Assembly: GCA_028280115.1 (NCBI GenBank)
Contig: JANQMJ010000024.1
Span: 62,001 to 126,000, forward strand
Direction: 5' to 3'
DNA length: 64,000 nt
Origin: Parvularculaceae bacterium
Lineage (GTDB): Bacteria > Pseudomonadota > Alphaproteobacteria > Caulobacterales > Parvularculaceae
Position 1 is the first letter of the stretch. Every line of letters begins with the position of its first letter. Shown here in pieces: positions 25,874 to 34,941 of this stretch. A program made the translations under genes and the position numbers. The notes below the pieces were generated by a model. That model searched no databases, was not told the origin of the DNA, and worked only from the letters and a program-made list of their open reading frames with translations.

Positions 25874-26994
25874 GGGGATGGTTCCATCAATTCATTCCTT
25901 TTATTGCATTACTCCTGGCAGCATGTTCAGCAGAACAGCCCGGCCCGACCGACCGCCCGGACGAAAACCCGCAGTATTTAAGCGACTGGAACATGTTCGC
26001 CGTAGAGGACGGCGTTCTGACCTTGAGCGAGGGGGTAACGCCCTATGACCTCGCAACGCCGCTGTTTTCCGACTACGCGCTCAAGCTGCGCACCGTCTGG
26101 ACGCCGGGCGGCGCGCCGGCCCGGTACGACCCGGACGATGCGTTCGGCTTTCCCGTGGGAACCGTCGTCACCAAGACGTTTTTCTATCCCATGGCGACGC
26201 AGGAATGGACCGGCGCGGTGACCTATGGCGCCGAACATACGGTTGAGAACGGCGCCATGGCGCTTGACGGCTATCGCCTGATCGAAACCCGCGTCCTAGT
26301 GCGCCGGGAGGGCGGCTGGACGGCGTTGCCTTATGTCTGGAACGACGACCAGAGCCAGGCGACGCTCAAACGCGCCGGCGCCATTATGCCGCTGACGCTG
26401 TTCCGGCCCGACGGGCGCGGCGAGGATTTCGCCTATCTCGTGCCCGACGCCAATCAGTGCGCGGCCTGTCACGCCAGCGACGCCAGGACAAAAAAGATCA
26501 AGCTTCTCGGCCTTAAGGCGCGCCATCTCAACAAAGCCTCAACGTTCGATCCGCCCTTCAATCAACTGGAAGGCTGGATGGCCTCAGGCCTTATCGAAGG
26601 CGATATCGGCGATGCGGCGCTGATCCCGCAAAACGCCGACTGGAGCGATGAGACGGCCTCGCTTGAAGCAAGAGCGCGGGCCTATCTCGACGTTAATTGC
26701 AGCCATTGCCACAATCCGAACGGTCCGGCGGATACGTCCGGCCTTGATCTTGAACCCGGCGCATCAGGCCCTGCGATGGGCGCGTGCAAGTCGCCCATCG
26801 CGGCGGGCAGCGGCGCCGGCGGCCGGCGATACGGGATTGCGCCCGGCGCGCCGGACCAGTCGATCCTGGTCTTCCGTATGGAGACCGACGATCCCGGCGC
26901 CATGATGCCGGAACTGGGCCGGGCCGTGGCCCACGAGGAAGGCGTTGCGCTGATCGCCGCGTGGATTGCGGCAATGAAAGGCGATTGCGGTTAG
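25849..26994 (+). CDS. Diheme c-type cytochrome lipoprotein (SO2930/HNE_0200 family)
   Basis: A protein of about 381 residues with two CxxCH heme sites, CAACH in the middle and CSHCH about 80 residues further on, and conserved GLDLEPGA and PELGR stretches in the C-terminal part. A lipobox (LLLAACSAE) indicates a periplasm-facing lipoprotein. It pairs with the beta-helix gene upstream. The start is uncertain: the only close in-frame ATG (25849) lies inside the palindromic repeat, and the frame stays open to 25753 within it. The repeat may have replaced the original start region. Electron-transfer role is inferred from the hemes. Confidence 0.87.
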   Translation: MPRSTRDERGWFHQFIPFIALLLAACSAEQPGPTDRPDENPQYLSDWNMFAVEDGVLTLSEGVTPYDLATPLFSDYALKLRTVWTPGGAPARYDPDDAFGFPVGTVVTKTFFYPMATQEWTGAVTYGAEHTVENGAMALDGYRLIETRVLVRREGGWTALPYVWNDDQSQATLKRAGAIMPLTLFRPDGRGEDFAYLVPDANQCAACHASDARTKKIKLLGLKARHLNKASTFDPPFNQLEGWMASGLIEGDIGDAALIPQNADWSDETASLEARARAYLDVNCSHCHNPNGPADTSGLDLEPGASGPAMGACKSPIAAGSGAGGRRYGIAPGAPDQSILVFRMETDDPGAMMPELGRAVAHEEGVALIAAWIAAMKGDCG

Positions 26995-27032
26995 CGCTTC
27001 GGGCTTTTATTCCGAATAACAGACCTTCCCCG

Positions 27033-27064
27033 CCGTTCATTCCCGCGCAGGCGGGATGAGCGGG
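27033..27064. repeat. Short palindrome between operons
   Basis: A 32 bp imperfect palindrome with core arms CCCGC and GCGGG around GCAG, and flanking CCG/CGG bases. It resembles the short dispersed palindromes common in alphaproteobacterial intergenic DNA. It lies 38 bp after the diheme gene stop. No T-run follows, so it is not a clear terminator. Confidence 0.5.
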
Positions 27065-27207
27065 TAGTTTATCCGATCGGCAACCGGCCCTGGGCGGCGA
27101 CGACGCCGCGGCGGACCGATCCGAAAGTCCGGCAAGGCGTTCCCGAAAAGGCTTACCCCGCCCGCCGCATCGAACTAGCATAGGCCCCGCAACAAACGGA
27201 GGGGCCG

Positions 27208-28395
27208 ATGTTCCCAGGAAAGCACGCACTCATCGCCGGGGTTTTCGGCGCGCTCGCCGCAACGCTTACCGCCTGCGCCACGCAGCCGCAGCCCGACGGG
27301 CAGGCTTTCGTCGTCAAACAAGCGCGCGCAAGCGCCCAAAGCGCGACCGAGGCGATTCATGCAGCGATGGAAGCGGATATGATCCCCGCCATGTCGGTCG
27401 CCGTCATGCGCGGGGACGAGGTAATCTGGTCGGAAGCCTTCGGAACCGCCAATCTTGAAACCGGCGCGGCGGCGATGCGCGATACGAAATTCCGCATCGG
27501 CAGCGTTTCAAAACTCCTCACCGCCGATCTCGCCGCCATCCTCGCCGGGGAAGGCGCCGTCGATCTCGACGAAGACATTCGAACCTATTTGCCGGCGTTT
27601 CCGGACAAGGGCGCGCCGATCACCCTGCGCCAGCTGCTCGGCCATCTGGGCGGCATCCGGCACTATCGGGGCAAGGATTTCGACTTCGCGCAGCCGGGCG
27701 GGCCGATCGACGTGCGGCTCTATCCCGACGCCGCATCGATCCTGGCGATTTTCGCCGACGATCCGCTGATCGCGCCGCCGGGCGAACAATACAGCTACAC
27801 GACTTTCGGGTTTTCCCTGATCGGTCTCGTCCTTGAAGCCGCGACGGGCAAGTCATACTCAGCGCTGGTCGAGGAAAAAATCCTCGCGCCCGCGGGCATT
27901 GAGAACATCGCTGTCGACAATCATTTCGCGCTGGTCGAAGGCCGCGTCGGCTATTACGATCCCGTCGGACGCTATGACGATTTCCTGTCGCCGGAAGAAT
28001 ACGGACCCGTCGTCAACGCCATTCCGCTGAATTCGGCTTACAAGACTCCCGGCGGCGGCCATACCGCCGACGCAGAGGCCATGGCGGCTTTCGGCGCCCT
28101 GCACTATGGGCCGGGTTTTTTGAGCGACAGCGTCTATGAGGAACTCTTTCGCACACAGAAAACCAACGCTGGCGAGGACATCGGCGTCGGGCTCGCCTGG
28201 CGGGTCGGAACCGACGATGCGGGCCGGCGTCTGCTGCAGCATTCAGGTTCGCAACAGGGCGGCCGGGCCCATGTCGCCGTCTATCCCGACGAGCGGCTTT
28301 CCATCGCCATTCTTTCCAATCTCGGCGGACGGCCCCGGGCGGTCGGCGACCTGTCGAAAGAAATCGCCAAAGCGTTTTTGGAAAGCGGCGGGTAA
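27208..28395 (+). CDS. Serine hydrolase of the beta-lactamase fold (LACTB-like)
   Basis: A 395-residue lipoprotein (lipobox near TLTACATQ) with the class C beta-lactamase fold. The SxxK motif is SVSKL near residue 101, followed by YSYTTFGFSLIG in the YxN position and HSGSQQGG near the C-terminus. The YSxTTFG pattern resembles LACTB-like peptidases rather than true beta-lactamases. It shares a unit with the alpha/beta-hydrolase that begins 2 nt after its stop. Confidence 0.9.
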   Translation: MFPGKHALIAGVFGALAATLTACATQPQPDGQAFVVKQARASAQSATEAIHAAMEADMIPAMSVAVMRGDEVIWSEAFGTANLETGAAAMRDTKFRIGSVSKLLTADLAAILAGEGAVDLDEDIRTYLPAFPDKGAPITLRQLLGHLGGIRHYRGKDFDFAQPGGPIDVRLYPDAASILAIFADDPLIAPPGEQYSYTTFGFSLIGLVLEAATGKSYSALVEEKILAPAGIENIAVDNHFALVEGRVGYYDPVGRYDDFLSPEEYGPVVNAIPLNSAYKTPGGGHTADAEAMAAFGALHYGPGFLSDSVYEELFRTQKTNAGEDIGVGLAWRVGTDDAGRRLLQHSGSQQGGRAHVAVYPDERLSIAILSNLGGRPRAVGDLSKEIAKAFLESGG

Positions 28396-28397
28396 GC

Positions 28398-29183
28398 ATG
28401 GGCGCTGACATGGGCAAGCTCGTTCTTAGCATCCTGATCGGCGCCGCGGTATTTTACATCGTCTGCTGCGCGGCGCTCTATGCGATGCAGAGCCGGCTGC
28501 TTTATTTTCCGATACCGGAAGTCAATCGAAGCGACTCGGAAAAGCTCCGCCTGAAAAATGACAGCGTCGTGATCAATGTCTGGAAACTGTCGTCGAACAA
28601 GCCCCGCGCCGTGATTTATTTCGGCGGCAACGCCGAAGACGTGTCGAACAATCTGGCGCCGTTTCGCAGCGCCCTGCCCGATTACGATATCTATCTTGTG
28701 AACTATCGCGGTTACGGCGGCAGCGAAGGAACGCCGTCAGAGGTCGCTTTATATTCCGACGCTCTCATGATTTACGATCATCTGAAGGACGATTACGAGA
28801 GCCTTTCCATCATCGGCCGCAGCCTTGGCAGCGGCGTGGCGACTTATATCGCCTCTCGACGCGACATCGAGCGGCTGGCGCTGATCTCGCCCTATGACAG
28901 CATCGAAAATGTCGCGCAGAAACTTTACCCGATCTTTCCGGCTTCGCTCCTGTTAAGGGACAAGTATGATTCTGCAAGCCGCGCGCATCTGATTTCCGCG
29001 CCGACATTGATGCTGATCGCGGAACATGACGAGGTCATTTTGCGGCCCCGGTCCGAAGCGCTGGCGGAAAAAATCGATCCGGCGCTGCTGCGCAAGGCGG
29101 TCATTCCCGGCACAAGCCATAATACGGTGTCGGCGCCGCGCCAGTATTGGGAAGCGTTATCAGCGTTTTTCGAAACAAACTAA
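28398..29183 (+). CDS. Alpha/beta hydrolase, membrane-anchored
   Basis: A 261-residue hydrolase with one N-terminal membrane helix (about residues 8-28) and an alpha/beta-hydrolase domain. GRSLGSGVATYI carries the nucleophilic serine, EHDEVI the acid, and GTSHNT the histidine. The layout is like the BEM46/YfhR family. The ATG at 28398 follows the preceding stop by 2 nt; a second ATG four codons on is possible. Its end overlaps the convergent shc gene by 4 nt. Confidence 0.88.
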   Translation: MGADMGKLVLSILIGAAVFYIVCCAALYAMQSRLLYFPIPEVNRSDSEKLRLKNDSVVINVWKLSSNKPRAVIYFGGNAEDVSNNLAPFRSALPDYDIYLVNYRGYGGSEGTPSEVALYSDALMIYDHLKDDYESLSIIGRSLGSGVATYIASRRDIERLALISPYDSIENVAQKLYPIFPASLLLRDKYDSASRAHLISAPTLMLIAEHDEVILRPRSEALAEKIDPALLRKAVIPGTSHNTVSAPRQYWEALSAFFETN

Positions 29184-31228
29184 GACTGTGCGCTCAACCG
29201 CCGCCAACGGCCCATCGCCATGAGCGGGAAATAGTGGCGATAAAGATTATAGTTGATCATAAAGGCGCGGGAGAGTTCAGGGCCCTGTTTCAGCCGCTCT
29301 TCCAATAAGGGATCACCGAGCTTGATGGTCGCGCCGACGCCATAGCCGGGAAAGCCTGTGCCGGTATATTCGGGTTCTTCCCAGGTTCCGTTTTTTTGAC
29401 GCTCGACGAGAAAGGCCATGCCGCGCCCGATTGCCTCACGGTCGGAGTCTCGGTTGGCGGCGATCAGGCCCAAGAGCGCCCAAGCGGTCTGGGATGCAGT
29501 CGTCGTCCCGACGGCTTTCATTTTCGGGTCCATATAGGACGCGCAGCTTTCGCCCCAGCCGCCGTCTGTTTGCTGCACGGAAACCAGCCAGTCGCAGGCC
29601 TTGGCGACATAGGGCCGGTTCATATCCTCGCCGATGGCCTCCAGCGCCGGCAGGACGGCGCCCGTGCCGTAGATATAGTTGACGCCCCAGCGGCCGAACC
29701 AGGAACCGTCTTCTTCCTGCTCTGATTGAAGATAATCGACGGCGCGCTTGACGCTCGGATGATCCATGCGGAAGCCGAGCTTGCCCAACGCCTCGACGAT
29801 ATGCGCCGTCACGTCGACCGATGGCGGATCGAGCGCCTCGCCGAAATCGCAAAACGGAATGCGCGTGAGGTAAGTCTTGTCGTTGTCCTTGTCGAACGCC
29901 CCCCAGCCGCCGTTCTTGCACTGCATGCCGAACAACCAGTTGACGCCGCGCTCGATGGCTTTTTCGATCCCTTTCGCTTTCCAGTTCGGATCGTTTCGAA
30001 ATTGCGACAGCACGATCAGCGCGACCGCTGTGTCGTCCGTATCGGGATAGAAGTAGTTCTTATATTCGAACGCCCAGCCGCCGGGCTCGACATTGGGAAC
30101 CTTCACCTGCCAGTCGCCGGGCTTGAGCACTTGCTGGGCGAGCACCCAGTCGAGCGCTTTTTCGACTTCCGCCGCCTGGCGTTCGTTGAGATCGCAGTCA
30201 TCGAAGGCGAGCAAGGTCAGCACCGTATCCCACACCGGGCTGGTCGAGGCTTGAATGAAAGTCGCCTCGCCCACATCGACGCGCCAACGCGGATCGTCGA
30301 GCGCGCCAATCCCGGCGGCGAGCACCGGATGATCGACGGCGTAGCCTTCATTATAGAGCGCCATGAGCGAATAGATCCATGGCGGCTGAATGCCGCCCCA
30401 GACGCCGTCGGCGTCCTGATGCTGGATGATCCATTCAAGCGCGCGCTTGACCGCCGGGTTGCGGAAAAGGCCGACTTTCACAGTCTCGCCGAAGGATTGA
30501 AGCCTGTGCAAGACCTTATCGGCGGCGAGAAAGAACGCATCGGCAAAGTCGGCGCCGGGCTTTTCCGGATAGGCATAATCGAATGCGCTGCGCCCTTCGG
30601 GAAACAGCGCGTCGAGGCGGTTTTCCGGCGGCAAGGGCCGCGACGGCCGCCGCGCAGACAAAACCGCGATGGGCATCAGGGTCGCGCGGGCCCATTGCGC
30701 GAAATTGTAGATCGAAAACGGGAACCAGTTCGGAAAGTAGATCACTTCCGGGGGAATGTTCGGCGTCTTCTCCCAGGGATATTCACCGATCAGCGCCAGC
30801 CAATAGCGCGTGAAGACGCGGATGTTTTTGAGTCCCCCCTTGGACATGATCCACGCATGGGCTTTTTTGAGCGCCGGATCGTCGGCGGGAACGCCGGTGG
30901 AGCGCAGCGCCGCATAAGCCTCGACCGTCGTATTGATATCGCCGGCGGGCGCGTCATGGAAGATTTGCCAGGCGCCGTCTTCGCGCTGGGCCTGGCGCAG
31001 GCTTTCCGCCAGCCGCGGGCGAACAGGGTGGTCCTCAAGCCCCATGAACCACAGGGCCAAAATCCATTGCGCCTCCATGCAGGAATTCGATTCCAGTCGG
31101 CCGACCCAATAGCCCTCGGGTTTTTGGCGCGCGGCCAGCCAATCGGCCGCGGTCTCGATGGAAGCGGCGACCTGACGGTCGAAATTCGACCGCCCGTTCA
31201 CGCTATTATCGACGCTTTCGTTATACAT
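29180..31228 (-). CDS. shc: Squalene-hopene cyclase
   Basis: A 682-residue monotopic membrane enzyme that cyclises squalene to hopene, the first committed step of hopanoid synthesis. The catalytic DTDDTA motif is at about residues 396-401, and several QW repeats are visible (for example QREDGAW, QDADGVWGG, QTDGGWGE). Length is normal for the family. No hpn biosynthesis genes lie next to it, so the rest of the pathway must be elsewhere. Confidence 0.97.
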   Translation of the reverse strand: MYNESVDNSVNGRSNFDRQVAASIETAADWLAARQKPEGYWVGRLESNSCMEAQWILALWFMGLEDHPVRPRLAESLRQAQREDGAWQIFHDAPAGDINTTVEAYAALRSTGVPADDPALKKAHAWIMSKGGLKNIRVFTRYWLALIGEYPWEKTPNIPPEVIYFPNWFPFSIYNFAQWARATLMPIAVLSARRPSRPLPPENRLDALFPEGRSAFDYAYPEKPGADFADAFFLAADKVLHRLQSFGETVKVGLFRNPAVKRALEWIIQHQDADGVWGGIQPPWIYSLMALYNEGYAVDHPVLAAGIGALDDPRWRVDVGEATFIQASTSPVWDTVLTLLAFDDCDLNERQAAEVEKALDWVLAQQVLKPGDWQVKVPNVEPGGWAFEYKNYFYPDTDDTAVALIVLSQFRNDPNWKAKGIEKAIERGVNWLFGMQCKNGGWGAFDKDNDKTYLTRIPFCDFGEALDPPSVDVTAHIVEALGKLGFRMDHPSVKRAVDYLQSEQEEDGSWFGRWGVNYIYGTGAVLPALEAIGEDMNRPYVAKACDWLVSVQQTDGGWGESCASYMDPKMKAVGTTTASQTAWALLGLIAANRDSDREAIGRGMAFLVERQKNGTWEEPEYTGTGFPGYGVGATIKLGDPLLEERLKQGPELSRAFMINYNLYRHYFPLMAMGRWRRLSAQS

Positions 31229-31260
31229 GTTTGCCTCTTAGCGCGGGCGCAGCGCGGCGA

Positions 31261-31668
31261 CTAGGGCCGTATCAACCGTTGCCCCTGCATGCCGCACGCC
31301 ATGGCGGCGACAAATATCCAGGGCGCTGGCCCGCCGACGGCCGCGGCGCTGATTGCCGGTCCCGGACACAGGCCGGCCATCGCCCAGCCGACGCCGAACA
31401 GCCCCGCGCCGATCAGCAGCGGCCGGTCGATGACCGTATTCGTCGGCAGGCGAAATGACGCATCAAGCACCGGCTTGCCGCGCTTCAGGACCAGCCGGTA
31501 GCCGAGAAAAGTCGTCGCCAGCGCCGCCGCCATGACGACCAGCAGGGTCGGATCCCAATCGCCGGCGATATCGAGAAAGCCGATGACCTTTGCCGGATTG
31601 ATCATTTGCGAAACCACAAGGCCAAGGCCGAACAGCAGTCCGATCAGAAAAGCGGAAACGACGCGCAT
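31261..31668 (-). CDS. YeeE/YedE half transporter (C-terminal half type)
   Basis: A 135-residue membrane protein of the YeeE/YedE (DUF6691-like) sulfur-transport family, with four hydrophobic segments and the signature MAGLCPGPA near residue 100. Members import thiosulfate or other sulfur species. The start at 31668 (MRVVSAFLIGLLFG) fits the first helix; upstream in-frame ATGs at 31686 and 31719 are possible. It follows the other half transporter by about 22 nt and both should form one channel. Confidence 0.87.
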   Translation of the reverse strand: MRVVSAFLIGLLFGLGLVVSQMINPAKVIGFLDIAGDWDPTLLVVMAAALATTFLGYRLVLKRGKPVLDASFRLPTNTVIDRPLLIGAGLFGVGWAMAGLCPGPAISAAAVGGPAPWIFVAAMACGMQGQRLIRP

Positions 31669-31690
31669 ACTAAAACCCCGCCACATGATC

Positions 31691-32116
31691 CTAAAATCCC
31701 GCCAGATGATGAAGCACAAAAACGCTGATCATCGCCGTCGCCATAAATGTCGCCGTCGCCGCGATGGACCGCCGCGACAGCCGCGCCATGCCGCACACGC
31801 CATGGCCCGACGTGCACCCGCCGCCGAGCCGCGCGCCGAAACCCACAAGGACGCCGCCCAGGGCGACCAGCCACAAAGGATGGTCGAAAACAACTTGAGG
31901 CTTTTCAGACGTCGCCAACCAGAAGGCCAGCGGCGCGGCGAACAGGCCCGCCATAAAAGCGGCGCGCCACGCCCAGTCCCCCCGGACCGGCGTCAGCACG
32001 CCCGCCAAAATGCCGCTTATCCCGGCGACCCGGCCGTTGACGGCCATGAACAGGACCGCGGCGAGTCCAATGACGAAGCCGCCCACAGCGCCGGACAGGG
32101 GGGTGAACTCAACCAT
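31691..32116 (-). CDS. YeeE/YedE half transporter (N-terminal half type)
   Basis: A 141-residue membrane protein with the YeeE/YedE motif GGGCTSGHGVCGMARLSRRS (near residue 98), whose cysteines handle thiosulfate or persulfide sulfur in the family. It is the first gene of the pair and is divergent from the ArsR/BigR-type regulator. The arrangement of two half transporters next to a persulfide-dioxygenase-like gene matches known BigR-controlled sulfide-detoxification loci. Confidence 0.92.
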   Translation of the reverse strand: MVEFTPLSGAVGGFVIGLAAVLFMAVNGRVAGISGILAGVLTPVRGDWAWRAAFMAGLFAAPLAFWLATSEKPQVVFDHPLWLVALGGVLVGFGARLGGGCTSGHGVCGMARLSRRSIAATATFMATAMISVFVLHHLAGF

Positions 32117-32154
32117 GCAATGTTCCTCGTGCGGCTTTCTTAGGTGTGCGCCTC

Positions 32155-32200
32155 TTGATATTTAATATATATCATTTATGTTAATAAACAAGTATTATCA
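32155..32200. promoter_or_regulatory. AT-rich divergent promoter/operator of the sulfur module
   Basis: A sharply AT-rich stretch between the divergent half transporter and regulator genes, unlike the GC-rich flanks. It contains the inverted repeat TTTAT-GTTA-ATAAA at 32175-32188 and runs of TA steps suited to -10 elements on both strands. ArsR/BigR-type repressors bind AT-rich palindromes in this position. The operator assignment is inferred. Confidence 0.55.
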
Positions 32201-32209
32201 CAGACCGCA

Positions 32210-32557
32210 ATGACCAAGCCCCAAAAAATCGAAGAGCTTCAGCACCGGGCCCGAGAGGTTTCGGGATTGCTCAAAACGCTGTCGCACCAGAACCGTCTTC
32301 TGATCGCCTGCGCGCTCACGGAAGGCGAAACCGGCGTCAGCGAACTGGAAGCGGAAACCGGCGTGCCCCAACCGCATTTGTCGCGCGAACTGGCGCGGCT
32401 GCGCGAGGCCGGGCTGGTTTCCGCAAGACGAGAGTCGAAAAACGTTTATTATCGACTTTCCGACGCACGGCTCGAAAGACTCATCGAAGCCCTGTGCGAC
32501 GCCTTTGGCGGGCGAGGAAAAGCGGCCGGTCGGACAAGAAGGAGAAAAACCCGATGA
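32210..32557 (+). CDS. ArsR-family regulator, BigR/SqrR-like sulfide sensor
   Basis: A 115-residue winged-helix repressor with recognition helix SELEAETGVPQPHLSRELARL. Cysteines at residues 34 (LLIACAL) and 96 (EALCDAF) sit where BigR/SqrR proteins carry the dithiol pair that forms a tetrasulfide or disulfide on exposure to persulfide. The flanking genes, YeeE/YedE transporters and a persulfide-dioxygenase-like hydrolase, are the classical BigR targets. Its stop overlaps the ATG of the hydrolase (ATGA), giving a two-gene operon. Confidence 0.88.
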   Translation: MTKPQKIEELQHRAREVSGLLKTLSHQNRLLIACALTEGETGVSELEAETGVPQPHLSRELARLREAGLVSARRESKNVYYRLSDARLERLIEALCDAFGGRGKAAGRTRRRKTR

Positions 32558-33417
32558 AGCCTGTTGTAAAAGCGTTTTTCGATGAAGCCACCTTCACGTT
32601 CAGCTATGTCGTTCACGATCCGGCGACAAAAAAGGCCGCCATCATCGATCCCGTGCTCGACTATGATTGCGCGTCCGGGCGGACGAACACCCATTCCGCC
32701 GACGTCATTGCCGAGCATGTCGCAGGAAGCGGTCTGACCGTCGACTGGATTTTGGAAACCCATGTCCACGCCGATCATCTGACCGCGGCGCCATATTTAA
32801 AAGACAAGCTGGGCGGCGCGACGGCCATCGGCGACAGGGTTCCCGTCATTCAAAAAACGTTCGGCGAAATTTTTAACGCGGAACCGGCGTTTCACCGCGA
32901 CGGGCGACAATTCGACAAACGCTTCGCCGACGGCGATACATTCTCGATCGGCGAGATTAACGCGCGCGTCATCCATACGCCGGGACATACGCCGGCCTGC
33001 GTGACCTACGTCATCGGCGACGCGGCGTTTGTCGGCGACACGATCTTCATGCCCGATTACGGCACGGCGCGCTGTGATTTTCCCGGCGGCGACGCGCGCA
33101 CGTTATACAACTCCATCCAGAAAATCTTCGCCCTGCCCGACGATACGCGGGTGTTCACCTGCCACGACTATAAGGCGCCGGGGCGCGACGTCTTCGCATG
33201 GGAATCGACGGTCGCCGAGCAGAAGGCGAAGAACATCCATGTGGGCGGCGGCGTCAGCGAAGAAGACTTCGTGAAGATGCGCGAAACGCGGGATGCGACA
33301 TTATCCATGCCCCGGCTCCTCTTGCCGTCCGTACAGGTGAACATGCGCGCCGGCGCATTTCCGCCACCGGAGGAAAACGGCGTCAGCTATTTGAAAATAC
33401 CGGTCAATGCGGTTTAA
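32554..33417 (+). CDS. MBL-fold hydrolase, persulfide-dioxygenase/Blh-like
   Basis: A 287-residue metallo-beta-lactamase-fold protein. The metal motif THVHADHL lies near residue 70, with further ligands in HTPGHTPAC and VGDTIFMPDYGTARCDFPGG. The latter stretch is typical of the ETHE1/Blh group, which oxidises glutathione persulfide to sulfite. No C-terminal rhodanese domain is present. AGGAG precedes the ATG, which overlaps the regulator stop. Role in detoxifying sulfide is inferred from family plus context. Confidence 0.9.
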   Translation: MKPVVKAFFDEATFTFSYVVHDPATKKAAIIDPVLDYDCASGRTNTHSADVIAEHVAGSGLTVDWILETHVHADHLTAAPYLKDKLGGATAIGDRVPVIQKTFGEIFNAEPAFHRDGRQFDKRFADGDTFSIGEINARVIHTPGHTPACVTYVIGDAAFVGDTIFMPDYGTARCDFPGGDARTLYNSIQKIFALPDDTRVFTCHDYKAPGRDVFAWESTVAEQKAKNIHVGGGVSEEDFVKMRETRDATLSMPRLLLPSVQVNMRAGAFPPPEENGVSYLKIPVNAV

Positions 33418-33423
33418 GGCCTA

Positions 33424-34941
33424 ATGGCCTTGCACAATTTCTACGCCGCCCTGCGCGCCGCCTGGAACGGCGCCGAAGCGAAACCGTGTCTTACTCTGCC
33501 GGACGGCCGGACGTTTTCCTATGGCGAGATCGACGCGCTTTCGGCGCGCATGGCGGGCGCCTTATTGGCCGCCGGGGCCAGGCCTGGCGACCGCGTGCTG
33601 GTGCAGGTGGAAAAGAGCCCTGAAATTGTCGGGCTTTATCTCGGCGCGATGCGCGCCGGGCTGGTCTATGTCCCGCTCAATACGGCCTATACGACAAGCG
33701 AGGTCGAATATTTTCTAAACGACGCCGGGCCGGCGGTGTTTATCTGCGCGCCTGAAAAGGAAAACGCGCTCGCGTCGATTGCAAAGGCGGCGAGTACAAA
33801 GACCGTTCTTACGCTTGACGCCAAAGGCGGCGGAACGTTTGGCGAGGTCGTGAAAAATGCGATGTCGTTCGATGATGTGCAAACCCGTCATGAAAAAGAC
33901 CTCGCCGCCATTGTCTACACATCAGGCACGACCGGGCGTTCGAAAGGCACCATGCTCACGCATGACAATCTGTCGTCGAATGCGCGCGCCCTGAACGCGC
34001 TCTGGGGCTTCACCCAAGAAGACGTGCTCCTGCACGCCCTGCCGATCTATCACATCCATGGTCTGTTCGTCGCATTGCATACGGCGATGCTGTCGGCCTG
34101 CGAGATGGTGTTTCTGCAGAAATTCGAGGCCGCTGCGGTAATGGGGCGCCTTTCCCGCTCTACGGTCATGATGGGCGTGCCGACTTTTTACTCGCGCCTG
34201 CTGGCCGAACCCGGATTTAGCCGCGAGACCTGCGCCCATATGCGGCTGTTCATCTCCGGATCGGCGCCGCTGACCGAAGCGGTCTTTGACCGGTTCGAAG
34301 CGCGCACGGGCCACCGCATCCTGGAGCGCTACGGCATGTCGGAAGCGGGCATGATCGCCTCCAATCCGCTGGACGGCGAGCGGGTCGCCGGGACCGTGGG
34401 CTACGCCCTGCCGGGCGTTTCCGTTCGCGTCGCGAACGATCAGGGCGCGCCGGCGCCGGCCGGGACGCCGGGCAATGTCGAAGTCAAAGGTCCCAATGTT
34501 TTCAAGGGATACTGGAATAATCCTGAGAAAACCGCCGAAGCCTTTACCCCGGACGATTACTTTAAAACCGGCGATATCGGCGCGCTGGACGAGACCGGCC
34601 GGTTGAGTCTGATGGGCCGGTCGAAGGACCTCATCATCGCCGGCGGCTTCAACATCTATCCAAAGGAGATCGAACAGGTCCTCGACGCCGTTCCCGGCGT
34701 TATCGAAAGCGCCGTGATCGGCGTTCCCCATCCCGACATGGGCGAAGGCGTTGTCGCGGTCCTGGTCGGCGAGCCCGAGGCGGCGGCGATGGAGGCGGCG
34801 CTCGCGGGCCTTGCCCGGTTCAAGAGGCCGCGCAAATTTTTCCGGGTCGACGCCCTGCCGCGCAACGCCATGGGCAAAGTCGAAAAGCAGCGCTTGCGCG
34901 AAACCTATGACCACGCCTACATCCGGCCGCCGGTATGTTGA
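33424..34941 (+). CDS. Acyl-CoA synthetase, malonyl-CoA synthetase (MatB)-like
   Basis: A 505-residue ANL-superfamily ligase that would activate a carboxylate to acyl-CoA with ATP. The P-loop is YTSGTTGRSKG near residue 163. HALPIYHIHGLFVA and RYGMSEAGMIASNPLDGERV are characteristic of malonyl/methylmalonyl-CoA synthetases, and GGFNIYPKEIE marks the C-terminal domain. It starts 6 nt after the persulfide-dioxygenase-like gene. No malonyl decarboxylase gene is adjacent, so malonate as substrate is likely rather than certain. Confidence 0.88.
   Translation: MALHNFYAALRAAWNGAEAKPCLTLPDGRTFSYGEIDALSARMAGALLAAGARPGDRVLVQVEKSPEIVGLYLGAMRAGLVYVPLNTAYTTSEVEYFLNDAGPAVFICAPEKENALASIAKAASTKTVLTLDAKGGGTFGEVVKNAMSFDDVQTRHEKDLAAIVYTSGTTGRSKGTMLTHDNLSSNARALNALWGFTQEDVLLHALPIYHIHGLFVALHTAMLSACEMVFLQKFEAAAVMGRLSRSTVMMGVPTFYSRLLAEPGFSRETCAHMRLFISGSAPLTEAVFDRFEARTGHRILERYGMSEAGMIASNPLDGERVAGTVGYALPGVSVRVANDQGAPAPAGTPGNVEVKGPNVFKGYWNNPEKTAEAFTPDDYFKTGDIGALDETGRLSLMGRSKDLIIAGGFNIYPKEIEQVLDAVPGVIESAVIGVPHPDMGEGVVAVLVGEPEAAAMEAALAGLARFKRPRKFFRVDALPRNAMGKVEKQRLRETYDHAYIRPPVC

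Noticed and set aside
29726..31264. A 512-codon open frame on the plus strand
   Set aside because: It is antisense to shc, whose DTDDTA and QW motifs are clear.
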